Under the pieces are notes generated by a model. It did no database searches. It was given only the letters and a program-made list of their open reading frames with translations, and had not been told where the DNA came from. Positions 1-10,387 of a stretch of DNA of 64,000 nucleotides are shown piece by piece. Position numbers and translations under genes: made by a program. Numbering within the stretch: position 1 is the stretch's first letter; the number at the start of each line of letters is the position of its first letter. Location of the stretch: positions 1 to 64,000 of the forward strand of contig JACBXP010000004.1 in assembly GCA_015863185.1 (NCBI GenBank), in the 5' to 3' direction. This DNA comes from Aerococcaceae bacterium DSM 111020 (lineage in GTDB: Bacteria; Bacillota; Bacilli; Lactobacillales; Aerococcaceae).

Positions 1-2
1 AG

Positions 3-140
3 ATGGACTTTAATGAAGTGAACCAAGCGTTTATTTCTTCTGTCGCCGTGCGCAGAAATAAAATACCTAGAAAATCTTTAAACTATAAGACGCCGTTGGA
101 GGTCTTTATTGAGAATGTATCAGAGTTAAATTATTTCTAG
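3..140 (+). mobile_element. IS30-family transposase, C-terminal fragment (cut by window edge)
   Basis: The first 46 codons are open and end in TAG. They encode the typical end of an IS30-type DDE transposase, in which a basic N-x-I-P-R-K-x-L-N-Y-K-T-P-x-E-V-F stretch closes the catalytic domain. The gene runs in from beyond the left edge, so I cannot tell whether the element is intact. An imperfect AATTTGA / TCAAATT inverted repeat lies just after the stop (about 143-160) and could be part of the element's right end, but I could not match it to a known terminal repeat. About 120 bases of AT-rich DNA without a gene separate it from ccdA. Confidence 0.7.
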
Positions 141-262
141 CTTAATTTGACAAATCAAATTGATATAATCATTATAACGATTATTAGTAGCAATAAATAC
201 AAATGACTGTGACAATTCATCAAATAAGTGATAAATTTAATAAATAGTTTGGAGGTTAATTG

Positions 263-925
263 ATGGTTTATTTATTGTTATTTTTAGAAGGTATTTTGAC
301 ATTTATTTCACCTTGTATCTTGCCATTATTACCCATCTATCTTGCCTATTTTATGGGAGAAGAAACGAGCGGTCAGCCTCATACCAAGAAAGTTATTATC
401 TCAGCCATTTATTTTGTATTAGGCTTCTCAGTCGTATTTATATTGATAGGTTTATTCATCGCTCAAATTGGGACATGGTTTGTTGCCTATCAACGGCAAA
501 TTAATTGGCTGACAGGGTTGATTGTCCTGCTGTTTGGCATGGATATGTTAGGATCAATGTCTCTATTGTCGCGTATTCGACCATTAAAGGCCACCAAGAA
601 TCGACCATCTTCAAGTTTCATTTTGGGGTTAACATTTGCAGTAAGCTGGACGCCTTGTGTCGGAACATTTCTAGCAAGTGTGTATAGCTTGATTATCAAT
701 AGTCAGTCCTATGGGCAAGCGACAATGATGCTTGTCTTATATTGTTTAGGGTTAGGAATTCCCTTTATTTTTTCTGCCGTCCTATTAGATCAAATGAAAA
801 GTGTCTTTGACTGGTTAAAACAGCGTCAACGACAGATTCAATTATTTTCAGGAACCTTATTAATGATTTTAGGTGGACTGATGATGTCTGGACATATTGC
901 ACGCTGGTTGGTTTTATTAAGTTAG
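263..925 (+). CDS. ccdA: CcdA-family thiol:disulfide transmembrane reductase
   Basis: Integral membrane protein of 220 residues with about six hydrophobic segments. CcdA/DsbD-type proteins carry electrons from cytoplasmic thioredoxin across the membrane to extracytoplasmic thioredoxin-like proteins. The two expected cysteines are visible, Cys18 in ISPCILPLLP near the end of helix 1 and Cys132 in SWTPCVGTF. The ATG at 263 is preferred over the in-frame TTG three bases upstream because GGAGG (251-255) is then seven bases away. The next gene, eight bases on, encodes a membrane-anchored thioredoxin-like protein, its natural partner. No msrA/msrB or cytochrome c gene is nearby, so the final client is unknown. 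Confidence 0.88.
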   Translation: MVYLLLFLEGILTFISPCILPLLPIYLAYFMGEETSGQPHTKKVIISAIYFVLGFSVVFILIGLFIAQIGTWFVAYQRQINWLTGLIVLLFGMDMLGSMSLLSRIRPLKATKNRPSSSFILGLTFAVSWTPCVGTFLASVYSLIINSQSYGQATMMLVLYCLGLGIPFIFSAVLLDQMKSVFDWLKQRQRQIQLFSGTLLMILGGLMMSGHIARWLVLLS

Positions 926-933
926 GAGTTATT

Positions 934-1653
934 ATGAAAAGATTCATTCTGTTAGTGATTGGTTTAGTGTTAATATTTGGCGTCGCCTTTGGAATTTATC
1001 AATATATGACACCGGCGATAGAATCCGGTCAGAGTAATGAAGAACGTTCAATAACAGAGAGCATCGCAGTAATGAGTGATAATGGTGTAAGTGAAAGTCA
1101 GTCTATGAGAGAACAAACAGTGCATTCTAGCGATAAAGGAACATTAAACCCAGTGGCTTTATCTTCTAATGATGAAACAAATAAAAAGGATGAAACGCTT
1201 GAAGAGAGTACCTTAGATGAATTATCTGTAGTGCGTCGTATCCGCTTTGAAGATCAGGATGGGAATGTCAAAGTGTTGTCAGATTATGTGGGTAAACCCA
1301 TTGTATTAAATATTTGGGCATCCTGGTGTGAACCTTGCCGCCGTGAAATGCCATTATTTGAACAGGCAATGTCGGATTATCCGCAAGTACAGTTTGTTAT
1401 GTTAAATGCAGTCGGTAGCAATCAAATTGAAACCAAAGAATCAGCGGATGCCTTCCTAGAAGAGCAAGGTTTTGATTTTCCTGTTGTCTATGACTATCGT
1501 CGCTTAACACAATTAAATTTAGGAGTTCATATGTTACCGACAACTTTATTTATTGATGCTTCCGGTGAGATTCGCTATACACAAGTTGGTGAAATTTCAG
1601 GGGATCAATTAACATCACTTATTGAAACAGAATTACTGTCAGAAGTGAATTGA
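934..1653 (+). CDS. Membrane-anchored TlpA/ResA-like thioredoxin-fold protein
   Basis: Protein of 239 residues. An N-terminal hydrophobic segment (about residues 3-23) serves as an uncleaved anchor or signal, followed by a Ser/Glu-rich low-complexity linker to about residue 95 and then a TlpA/AhpC-TSA type thioredoxin domain. The active site is WASWCEPCRREMP with Cys132 and Cys135, and the cis-proline region is seen as MLPTTLFID. It should act outside the membrane and receive electrons from CcdA encoded just upstream, as in the Etrx/ResA systems of Gram-positives. The client could be an extracellular Msr, a cytochrome or surface protein cysteines; the sequence does not decide. Confidence 0.85.
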   Translation: MKRFILLVIGLVLIFGVAFGIYQYMTPAIESGQSNEERSITESIAVMSDNGVSESQSMREQTVHSSDKGTLNPVALSSNDETNKKDETLEESTLDELSVVRRIRFEDQDGNVKVLSDYVGKPIVLNIWASWCEPCRREMPLFEQAMSDYPQVQFVMLNAVGSNQIETKESADAFLEEQGFDFPVVYDYRRLTQLNLGVHMLPTTLFIDASGEIRYTQVGEISGDQLTSLIETELLSEVN

Positions 1654-1730
1654 TTTTTTTAAAAATCGCTTGCAAACGCAGAAACACTTTTCTTTGTTAG
1701 AATGGAAGTGTTGCCGAAAAGGAGATGCTT

Positions 1731-2669
1731 ATGGAAAATTTTATTATTGCATTTAATGCTGTGATGCCACTGATGATTTATTTAATTGTCGGGCGTTTTA
1801 TTATGTATTATGGTTGGATGTCACAGCGAAGTTTACAAGAATTGAATCAACTGATTTTTCGCTTATTGTTACCCATAAATTTATTTATGAATATCTATCA
1901 AACAGATTTAACAACGTCTTTCCGGATGGATGTTTTCATTTATGCAATTGTCATGGCCATCCTAATCTTTATTTTATTTACAGTTATCATTCACTTTGTT
2001 GAAAAGGACCCCGCCAAACAAGGAGTTATGTTACAAGGAGCCTTTCGATCTAATTTCGTTCTCTTTGGTTTGCCGATAGCAGTATCATTGTTGAATGGTC
2101 GAGATATTGGGATGACAACGATTTTGATAGCTGTGTTAGTTCCCTTAAATAATGTCTTATCGATTGTTGCTTTGAATATTTATAAACAACGTCAATTTGA
2201 TTTTAAAGAATTAGGATTATCTGTATTGAAGAATCAGATGTTTATTGCAACGATGATCGGTATTGTGTTTCGTTTAATTGGTTTAACTATTCCTGTATTT
2301 GTAGAAAAAGCAATGACAGGATTATCTGGTTCCATTACGCCACTAGCATTAGTGATTATGGGAGCGACCTTTAATATTAGTACATTGAACCATTCAATAA
2401 AACAATTGACCTTTACCCTTGTCAGCAAATTGATTACTGTCCCCATTCTAGGGATTGGGGGGGCTTTGATGTTAGGATTTACAGGTGAGAATTTAATACC
2501 ATTAATTATATTCTTCGGGGGGCCTGTAGCAGTGTCTTCCTATCCGATGGCACAAGTCATGGGAGGAGATGGCGATTTAGCGAACCAAGCTGTCGTCTTT
2601 TCTACGTTCTTTTCAATGTTCACCTTAATTGCCTGGATTGCTATAGCAGCTAATTTAGGTGTTTTATAA
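1731..2669 (+). CDS. AEC-family permease (auxin efflux carrier type)
   Basis: Protein of 312 residues with roughly ten membrane segments split by a central polar region, the layout of the AEC (bile/arsenite/riboflavin superfamily) transporters. In lactic acid bacteria such proteins are often linked to malate, other organic acids or amino acids, but the substrate is not readable here. An ATG at 1725 directly abuts the AAAAGGAG Shine-Dalgarno site, so the ATG at 1731 with six-base spacing is the better start. It follows tlpA by 77 bases and may have its own promoter. No clear terminator is seen between it and ackA. Confidence 0.75.
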   Translation: MENFIIAFNAVMPLMIYLIVGRFIMYYGWMSQRSLQELNQLIFRLLLPINLFMNIYQTDLTTSFRMDVFIYAIVMAILIFILFTVIIHFVEKDPAKQGVMLQGAFRSNFVLFGLPIAVSLLNGRDIGMTTILIAVLVPLNNVLSIVALNIYKQRQFDFKELGLSVLKNQMFIATMIGIVFRLIGLTIPVFVEKAMTGLSGSITPLALVIMGATFNISTLNHSIKQLTFTLVSKLITVPILGIGGALMLGFTGENLIPLIIFFGGPVAVSSYPMAQVMGGDGDLANQAVVFSTFFSMFTLIAWIAIAANLGVL

Positions 2670-2817
2670 AAGGTAACATTTCACCTGTCATGAAAGCCCT
2701 AACTCAACTACTAAATAAGGATTATCAATAATAATTATAGAGAATTTTTCATTAAACAGTGAATTGCTTTGAAGATTTTGATACAATAATCTTAGTTAAT
2801 AAAAAGGAGCGAATATA

Positions 2818-4005
2818 ATGTCAAAAACATTTGCGATTAATGCGGGAAGTTCTTCGTTAAAGTTTCAACTTTACAATATGCCAGAAGAAGAAGTGATTGC
2901 TAAAGGTTTAGTTGAACGTATCGGATTAAATGATGGTGTCTTTAATATTGAATACAATGATGGAGAAGAATTCGAAACGACTACCAATATCCCTGATCAT
3001 GCGAAAGCTGTCGAATTATTATTCGATTATTTGCAAGAATTTAATATCATCGATGACTTAAATGAAATCGATGGTGTCGGTCACCGTGTGGTAGCCGGTG
3101 GAGAAATCTTTAAAGAATCCGCTGTGGTAACCGATGAAGTGATCAAACAAGTCGATGAATTGGGTGAATTTGCCCCTCTTCATAACCCAGCAGAAGCGGT
3201 AGTGATGCGTGAATTCCAAAAACGTGTCCCTAATGCGACAATGGTGGCGGTATTCGATACTTCTTTCCATACAACCATGCCAGAAGAGAATTATCTATAT
3301 AGCTTACCTTACGAATATTATGAGCATTTTGCAGCACGTAAATACGGTGCCCATGGAACGTCTCATAATTATGTTAGCCGTCGTGCAGCAGAAATTGTTG
3401 GTAAACCTATCGAAGACTTGAAAATTATTACTTGTCATTTAGGTAATGGTGCGTCTATCACAGCAGTTGATGGTGGTAAATCAGTCGATACATCGATGGG
3501 ATTCACTCCTCTTGCTGGTGTTACAATGGGAACACGTACTGGAGATATTGATGCATCTCTTATTCCATACTTAATGGAAAAATTAGATATCAAAGATGTT
3601 AAAGATATGATTACTATTTTTAACAAAAAATCTGGTCTATTAGGTATTTCAGGTGTATCTAGTGATATGCGTGATGTTGAAGAAGCAGCCGACGAAGGAA
3701 ATAAACGTGCACAATTAGCATTAGATATCTTTGTTAATCGTGTACAGAAATATATTGGACAATATATCGCTGTAATGAACGGTGTGGATATCATTGTTTT
3801 CACAGCCGGTATTGGTGAGAATTCAGCACGTGAACGTCGAGCGATTCTTGAAGGTATTTCATGGTTTGGCATTGAATTAGACGAAGAACGTAATGATACT
3901 CGTAAAGAAGCGATTATTACAACGGATGAGTCAAAAATTATGGCCATCAATATTCCAACAAATGAAGAAGTTGAAATTGCACGTGAAGTTGAGCGCTTAA
4001 AATAA
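2818..4005 (+). CDS. ackA: Acetate kinase
   Basis: Acetate kinase of 395 residues, full length for the ASKHA-fold family. It makes ATP and acetate from acetyl phosphate. The N-terminal [10 protein letters not shown] phosphate-binding motif, the HLGNGAS loop and the FTAGIGENS adenosine motif are all present. The start follows AAAGGAGCG at normal spacing. It appears monocistronic up to the hairpin at 4029-4072. In this window acetyl-CoA could come from citrate cleavage followed by pyruvate metabolism, and from AKP thiolase in the ornithine cluster; both routes could use AckA for substrate-level phosphorylation (inference). Confidence 0.96.
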   Translation: MSKTFAINAGSSSLKFQLYNMPEEEVIAKGLVERIGLNDGVFNIEYNDGEEFETTTNIPDHAKAVELLFDYLQEFNIIDDLNEIDGVGHRVVAGGEIFKESAVVTDEVIKQVDELGEFAPLHNPAEAVVMREFQKRVPNATMVAVFDTSFHTTMPEENYLYSLPYEYYEHFAARKYGAHGTSHNYVSRRAAEIVGKPIEDLKIITCHLGNGASITAVDGGKSVDTSMGFTPLAGVTMGTRTGDIDASLIPYLMEKLDIKDVKDMITIFNKKSGLLGISGVSSDMRDVEEAADEGNKRAQLALDIFVNRVQKYIGQYIAVMNGVDIIVFTAGIGENSARERRAILEGISWFGIELDEERNDTRKEAIITTDESKIMAINIPTNEEVEIAREVERLK

Positions 4006-4023
4006 ACGGATGATCGTTTTTAA

Positions 4024-4632
<609 letters not shown>

Positions 4633-4658
4633 TCTACTATCTTAAAATAATTTAACGG

Positions 4659-4719
4659 AAAAAGGTCGAACAATGTGATGGAAACGAAAATCGGTTTCAT
4701 CACATTGTTCGACCTTTTG
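4659..4719 (+). terminator. Long, probably bidirectional terminator between pyrR and the minus-strand gene
   Basis: A near-perfect 21-bp stem with one bulged base (GGTCGAACAATGTGATG... pairing with ...CATCACATTGTTCGACC, 4664-4714) is flanked by AAAAA before and TTTT after. It can therefore stop convergent transcription from pyrR and from the minus-strand gene at 4756-5037. Confidence 0.88.
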
Positions 4720-4755
4720 TATTGCTATTTATATTGTGACATGAGAAAGAATTCA

Positions 4756-5037
4756 TTAATCTTTATGATTAATATCATATATTTTAAAAAATAAAAAGGT
4801 CATAATTGAAGTGAAAGTGAGTACCACAAGAATCCAAATAATCGTAACAACCTTCAATTGATAAAATAATATAAAGAATCCCAATATTGATAAGATAATA
4901 TATGTTACCGCAAAAGCTAGAATCGGTTTAGCTGTTTCGATTTTCAAAACATTTTTCAATGTATTCTGATAAATTAATAAATAGGCTCCAATTAAGAGAA
5001 CCATAACTGGAAAAGCATACAATATAAATTGTAACAT
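4756..5037 (-). CDS. Small membrane protein of unknown function (93 aa)
   Basis: Protein of 93 residues with three strongly hydrophobic segments (about 3-22, 38-60 and 65-85) and a short charged tail (KIYDINHKD). It has its own signals: an AAGGAG Shine-Dalgarno site and a promoter with TTGAAT, 18 bp, TATAAT upstream, and the bidirectional terminator downstream. It is therefore very likely a real gene. I do not recognise the family with confidence; small three-helix proteins of this kind occur in several lactobacillal DUF families. No function is proposed. Confidence 0.6.
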   Translation of the reverse strand: MLQFILYAFPVMVLLIGAYLLIYQNTLKNVLKIETAKPILAFAVTYIILSILGFFILFYQLKVVTIIWILVVLTFTSIMTFLFFKIYDINHKD

Positions 5038-5066
5038 AGGCGCTCCTTTCCTTTTGGTTAAATAAT

Positions 5067-5096
5067 ATTATACTGTAATACAGGATTTGTATTCAA
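5067..5096 (-). promoter_or_regulatory. Promoter of the 93-aa membrane protein gene
   Basis: On the minus strand, TTGAAT (5091-5096) is followed after 18 bp by a perfect TATAAT (5067-5072), about 30 bases before the start codon. Confidence 0.6.
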
Positions 5097-5107
5097 ATGT
5101 TAAACAT

Positions 5108-5129
5108 AAAAAAAGCCGGCAAAGCCGGC
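5108..5129 (-). terminator. Terminator of the 6S RNA candidate
   Basis: On the minus strand GCCGGC-TTT-GCCGGC is followed by seven T residues (5108-5114), a textbook intrinsic terminator. Confidence 0.88.
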
Positions 5130-5325
5130 GAAAGGGTAGCCGATGATGCCGTTTAATGATACATATGTCTTGAACCTGCTAATATAAACAGGTGGGTTCC
5201 ACACGAGCAAGCTAAGATGTCCAAGTGTTCATTGGCTTATCTTGCTTACTCGCTTCAGGATCCCGATAAAAAGGTGTTCGGTCCACACAATATGTATCAA
5301 GCGTACATCTCAGTCATCCCTTACT
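5108..5325 (-). ncRNA. ssrS: 6S RNA candidate (RNA polymerase-binding regulatory RNA)
   Basis: A stretch of about 220 nt without a gene has its own promoter and terminator and folds like 6S RNA. A closing stem joins GGGATGACTGAGATG near the 5' end to CATCATCGGCTACCC near the 3' end. A second stem joins GATACATAT to ATATGTATC. A large interrupted bubble follows, and an apical hairpin pairs GAGTAAGCAAGATAAG with CTTAGCTTGCTC. In B. subtilis one 6S gene (bsrA) lies in the aspS-yrvM-yrvN(rarA)-iscS-mnmA neighbourhood, and this copy sits directly after rarA. Other structured RNAs cannot be excluded without a covariance-model search. Confidence 0.75.
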
Positions 5326-5331
5326 ATTAAT

Positions 5332-5360
5332 ATTATAACAAAACACTGAAAAAATGCAAC
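5332..5360 (-). promoter_or_regulatory. Promoter of the 6S RNA candidate, extended -10
   Basis: The minus strand has TTGCAT (5355-5360), a 17-bp spacer and TGT-TATAAT (extended -10; hexamer 5332-5337). Transcription should begin near 5325, at the base of the closing stem. Its strength fits an abundant structural RNA. Confidence 0.72.
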
Positions 5361-5379
5361 GAAGATGTCTGAAAACGTT

Positions 5380-6654
5380 TTATTTAGTCGTGTTATTTCG
5401 CAATTGTTGGTAAATCTGTTGAAGAGCTGCTTCATATTTCCCTGTTGGATCTGGTTGAAAATACTCTTGGTCTTTGACAGCGTCTGGCAAATATTGTTGT
5501 GAAACGAAATGGTTCGGATAATCGTGAGGATATTTATATTCTACACCATGTCCTAATTTCTCAGCCCCAGAATAATGAGCATCACGTAAATGATCGGGAA
5601 CAGGCCCAACATTACCAGCTCGAACATCAGACATTGCTGCATTCAACGCACTATATGAAGTATTCGATTTAGGGGACAATGCTAAGTCAACGACTGCAAA
5701 TGCGAGTGGAATTTGTGCTTCTGGTAATCCCACTTTTTCAGCCGCTTCTACTGCAGCAACAGTGCGTTGAGTAGCAGCAGGATTTCCAAGGCCAATATCT
5801 TCGTAAGCAATGATTAATAAACGACGGCAAGCTATCTGGAGCTCTCCAGCTTCCAACAGAATAGCTAAATAATAAAGCCCAGCATTCACATCACTACCAC
5901 GTATCGATTTTTGTAGTGCAGAAATAGTGTCATAGTGTGCATCGCCATCTTTGTCATGAGCTAAACGCTTGTGTTGCAGACATTCTTCGGCAATTTCTTG
6001 AGTGATATGAATCTCACCATCATCATCCTCTGGAGTAGATAAGACTGCTAATTCCAAGGCATTGAGAGCACTTCGGCTATCACCATTTGTGACATAGGAG
6101 AAGTGAGTTAAGACATCATCGTCAATATCTACATTATATTGACCCAAGCCCCGTTTTTCATCGTTCAATGCTCGTTTGAGTCCTTGTTTGATATCCTCCG
6201 GTTTTAGAGGCTGGACTTGAAAGATTTGTGTTCGTGAACGAATGGCTGGATTTATCGAAATATAAGGATTTTCAGTGGTGGCACCTATTAAAATGACGCG
6301 GCCATTTTCTAAATGGGGGAGAAGAAAATCTTGTTTTACTTTATTTAGACGATGAATTTCATCCAGTAATAAAATAACCGAACCAGACATTTTCCCTTCT
6401 TCTACGACTGCCTCTAAATCTTTTTTGCTATCGGTGGCTGCATTGAGAATACGAAATGCCAGTTTTGTTGTTCCAGCGATGGCGCTTGCAATACTTGTCT
6501 TACCAGTGCCTGGTGGTCCATACAAGATCATCGAAGATAATCGCTCTGCATCAACCATGCGACGAATAATCTTTCCGGGTCCCACTAGATGCTCTTGGCC
6601 AAGGACCTCATCGATGGATTGCGGTCTCATTCGATATGCTAAAGGTTCTTGCAC
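5380..6654 (-). CDS. rarA: Replication-associated recombination protein A (RarA/MgsA) AAA+ ATPase
   Basis: AAA+ clamp-loader-like ATPase of 424 residues that acts at stalled replication forks. Walker A is YGPPGTGKTS, Walker B is LLLDEIHRL, and the MgsA C-terminal region (DLALSPKSNTSY, YKYPHDYPNHFV) is complete. The best start is the GTG at 6654, with GGAGG seven bases upstream, giving the family-typical VQEPLAYRMRP beginning; an ATG 33 bases further out lies upstream of that site and is rejected. It is divergent from iscS and followed by the 6S RNA candidate. Confidence 0.93.
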   Translation of the reverse strand: MQEPLAYRMRPQSIDEVLGQEHLVGPGKIIRRMVDAERLSSMILYGPPGTGKTSIASAIAGTTKLAFRILNAATDSKKDLEAVVEEGKMSGSVILLLDEIHRLNKVKQDFLLPHLENGRVILIGATTENPYISINPAIRSRTQIFQVQPLKPEDIKQGLKRALNDEKRGLGQYNVDIDDDVLTHFSYVTNGDSRSALNALELAVLSTPEDDDGEIHITQEIAEECLQHKRLAHDKDGDAHYDTISALQKSIRGSDVNAGLYYLAILLEAGELQIACRRLLIIAYEDIGLGNPAATQRTVAAVEAAEKVGLPEAQIPLAFAVVDLALSPKSNTSYSALNAAMSDVRAGNVGPVPDHLRDAHYSGAEKLGHGVEYKYPHDYPNHFVSQQYLPDAVKDQEYFQPDPTGKYEAALQQIYQQLRNNTTK

Positions 6655-6819
6655 TGCTATCCCTCCTTCTATAATTTTAGACAACATTTACAGCTCATTT
6701 TATCATAGCGTAAGAAAAAGTGGTAACAAAGGCATATGCTATAGAAGTCCAACACTAAACACCATTTGTTTAAAATTCGAAATAAATGTGGTAAAATATT
6801 CTGGTAAAGGAGCGAGCAT

Positions 6820-7956
6820 ATGATTTATTTAGACAATGCAGCCACTACGCCTGTGTTTCCAGAAGTAGTGACGACAATTTCAGATACATTGACACATCAA
6901 TATGGTAATCCGTCTGCAATTTATCAAATAGGTAAAACAGCAAAAAGGCAATTAACGAATGCTCGACAAATAATCGCTAAGAGTTTGAATGTTAATCCAG
7001 CAGATGTTTATTTTACTTCGGGAGCAACGGAGTCAAATAATTGGGCATTGTCTCATTTGGCAAAACAGAGTCAAGGACAAGGGAATCATATCGTTACAAC
7101 GGCGATTGAACATCCTTCGGTACATGAGGTGATGCAGCAGTTAGAAACTATTGGTTTCGAAGTCACTTATCTAGAACCAGATTCAGAAGGGACCTATACT
7201 GTCGACCAATTTTTATCAGTTAGTACTCAACAGACGATAGGATGGTCTGTCATGGCCGTTAACAATGAAGTGGGAAGTATTCTGCCGATTGAGGAGTTAG
7301 CGATGGCAGCGAAACAACAGGACTATTGGATACATGTCGATAGTGTGCAAGCCATTGGGCATGGAATTTTTGATTTTGGTGCTCTTCCAGTTACCAGTTT
7401 TGTAGGGTCCGCTCACAAATTTAACGGTCCGAAAGGGATGGGATTCTTAGTATTTCAATCAACGGACAAAAAAAACGCATTGAAGCCACTTCTCCACGGT
7501 GGTGGGCAAGAAAGTAATCAACGCTCTGGGACAGAAAATTTACCTTATATTCTGGGGATGGCAACAGCACTCGAATTGACAAATAATTATCGAAAAGATA
7601 GAGTAAGTCATGACACAGAATTATCTGAATATTTATATCAATCACTCGACCAAGCTGAGATTGATTATCACCGAAATGGTCCAGTAGATTCGAGTAAACT
7701 AGTAGATTATATACATAGTCTTTGGTTTCCTGGTCAATTGGCTAGTCAATTATTAATTAAGGCGGATCTCAATCAAATTGCCTTATCAGCTGGCAGTGCA
7801 TGTTCTGCAGGAAGTGTTCAACCTAGTCGTATTTTAAAGGCTTATTATCCCAATACACCGGAACGTTGGATTCAAAGTATTCGTATTTCCTTTGGCTGGG
7901 ATACAACAAAAGAAGATGTTGATGCACTGATTCAATTATTAATAAAGGAGTTATAA
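6820..7956 (+). CDS. iscS: Cysteine desulfurase (IscS/NifS family), tRNA-thiolation type
   Basis: PLP-dependent class V aminotransferase-fold enzyme of 378 residues that takes sulfur from cysteine. The PLP lysine is Lys200 in SAHKFNGPKG, the cofactor-stacking His lies in IEHPSVHE, and the persulfide cysteine is Cys328 in SAGSACSAGS. It starts a three-gene operon with a DUF1831 gene (gap 2 bases) and mnmA. In Firmicutes this placement marks the desulfurase that feeds MnmA for 2-thiouridine in tRNA (B. subtilis YrvO); no iscU or suf partner is present. A weak promoter (TTTAAA, 17 bp, TAAAAT) lies just upstream. Confidence 0.93.
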   Translation: MIYLDNAATTPVFPEVVTTISDTLTHQYGNPSAIYQIGKTAKRQLTNARQIIAKSLNVNPADVYFTSGATESNNWALSHLAKQSQGQGNHIVTTAIEHPSVHEVMQQLETIGFEVTYLEPDSEGTYTVDQFLSVSTQQTIGWSVMAVNNEVGSILPIEELAMAAKQQDYWIHVDSVQAIGHGIFDFGALPVTSFVGSAHKFNGPKGMGFLVFQSTDKKNALKPLLHGGGQESNQRSGTENLPYILGMATALELTNNYRKDRVSHDTELSEYLYQSLDQAEIDYHRNGPVDSSKLVDYIHSLWFPGQLASQLLIKADLNQIALSAGSACSAGSVQPSRILKAYYPNTPERWIQSIRISFGWDTTKEDVDALIQLLIKEL

Positions 7957-7958
7957 TA

Positions 7959-9442
<1,484 letters not shown>

Positions 9443-9468
9443 GTAGCAATTTTAATATAAAGATAATG

Positions 9469-9508
9469 AAAAGAGAGTTTATTGTAAAAAATGCAATAAG
9501 CTCTTTTT
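9469..9508 (+). terminator. Terminator after mnmA
   Basis: AAAAGAGAGTTTATTG pairs with CAATAAGCTCTTTT around a nine-base loop, with one internal mismatch, and ends in a T-run. It closes the iscS-mnmA operon. Confidence 0.7.
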
Positions 9509-9603
9509 GACTGGTGCTAGATTCGTTTTACTCATTAAGTAAAATCAATAAGAAAGTGTCGTCTTCATGTTATTATTGAGAAAAGGATTGAGGGAGGAAT
9601 AGA

Positions 9604-10349
9604 ATGTTTGATTTAACAGGGCGAGTTGCAGTGATTACTGGTGCTTCCGCAGGTCTAGGTGTTCAATTAGCCGAGGCTTTAGCTAGACAAGGAGCGAATA
9701 TTGCCATTCTAGCTCGACGGTTGGAGAAATTAGAAACAATTGCAGAAGAAATACGAGAAAAATATCAAGTTAAAGTTTTACCAATCGCAACAGATGTCAC
9801 AGACACCGACGAAGTGAATGCGGCACGTGATAAAGTGATTGAAACATTTGGCAAAGTAGATATTTTATTGAATAATGCAGGTGGATCAAAAGCAGCTAAA
9901 ATAGATGAAGCAACCGATGAAGAATGAGAATTTGCGATTGACTTAATTCTTAACGGAACATTCAAATGTACCAGAGCGTTCGCGAAGCCTATGCTAGAGG
10001 AAGGGTATGGAAGAATTATTAACATTGCTTCAATCTTAATGCCAGGAATGCCTGTTTCTTCGTATTCGGCTGGAAAAGGTGGCATAATCAATTACACCCG
10101 TGCAGCAGCTTCTGAATGGGCCAAAAAGGAATTACAGTTAATGCGATTTGTCCAGGATTCTTTGCATCTGAATCAAATTCACCTGAAGCATTAGAACAGA
10201 TGAATGATTTAATTATACCTAAGACACCGATGGGGCGTATTGGTGAAGAAGGGGAATTAGATTCAGCGGTTGTCTTTTTAGCCGCAAATGAATCGACATA
10301 TGTTACAGGTGCTGTCGTAACGGTTGATGGTGGTTGGACTGCTATTTAA
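9604..10349 (+). pseudogene. Short-chain dehydrogenase/reductase, broken by a stop and a frameshift
   Basis: The reading frame starts well (GGGAGG site, ATG 9604) and gives a classical SDR: TGASAGLGVQ cofactor motif, NNAGG, then the SSYSAGKGG active-site Tyr-Lys region and a VDGGW C-terminus. Two lesions break it. A TGA at 9925-9927 falls where a tryptophan (TGG) is expected in DEE-x-EFAIDL. Then one A appears to be lost from the A-run near 10126-10131, moving the rest (PGFFASESN...VTVDGGWTAI, to 10349) into another frame. Without them it would be a normal SDR of about 247 residues. It was probably inactivated recently, since the remainder is well kept. The substrate is unknown; the neighbouring ureide genes hint at a carbon/nitrogen catabolic role. 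Confidence 0.88.
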
Positions 10350-10354
10350 TAAAA

Positions 10355-10387
10355 AAGCTTGAGTCTTTCGACTCAAGCTTATTTTTT
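10355..10387 (+). terminator. Bidirectional terminator between the SDR pseudogene and allD
   Basis: AAGCTTGAGTC-TTTC-GACTCAAGCTT (10355-10380) is a perfect 11-bp stem with A's on the left and T's on the right, so it serves both the plus-strand pseudogene and the minus-strand allE-allD transcript. Its right flank overlaps the allD stop region. Confidence 0.88.

Noticed and set aside
143-160. AATTTGA / TCAAATT dyad after the transposase as an operator for ccdA
   Set aside because: More easily explained as part of the IS end; promoter spacing to ccdA does not fit.
3435-3950. 171-codon minus-strand reading frame inside ackA
   Set aside because: It is antisense to a well-conserved gene, with a composition expected of a shadow frame and no ribosome site.
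5360-5380. cre-like TGAAAACGTTTTAT near the end of rarA
   Set aside because: It has two mismatches and is not at the promoter of a catabolic gene; likely chance.
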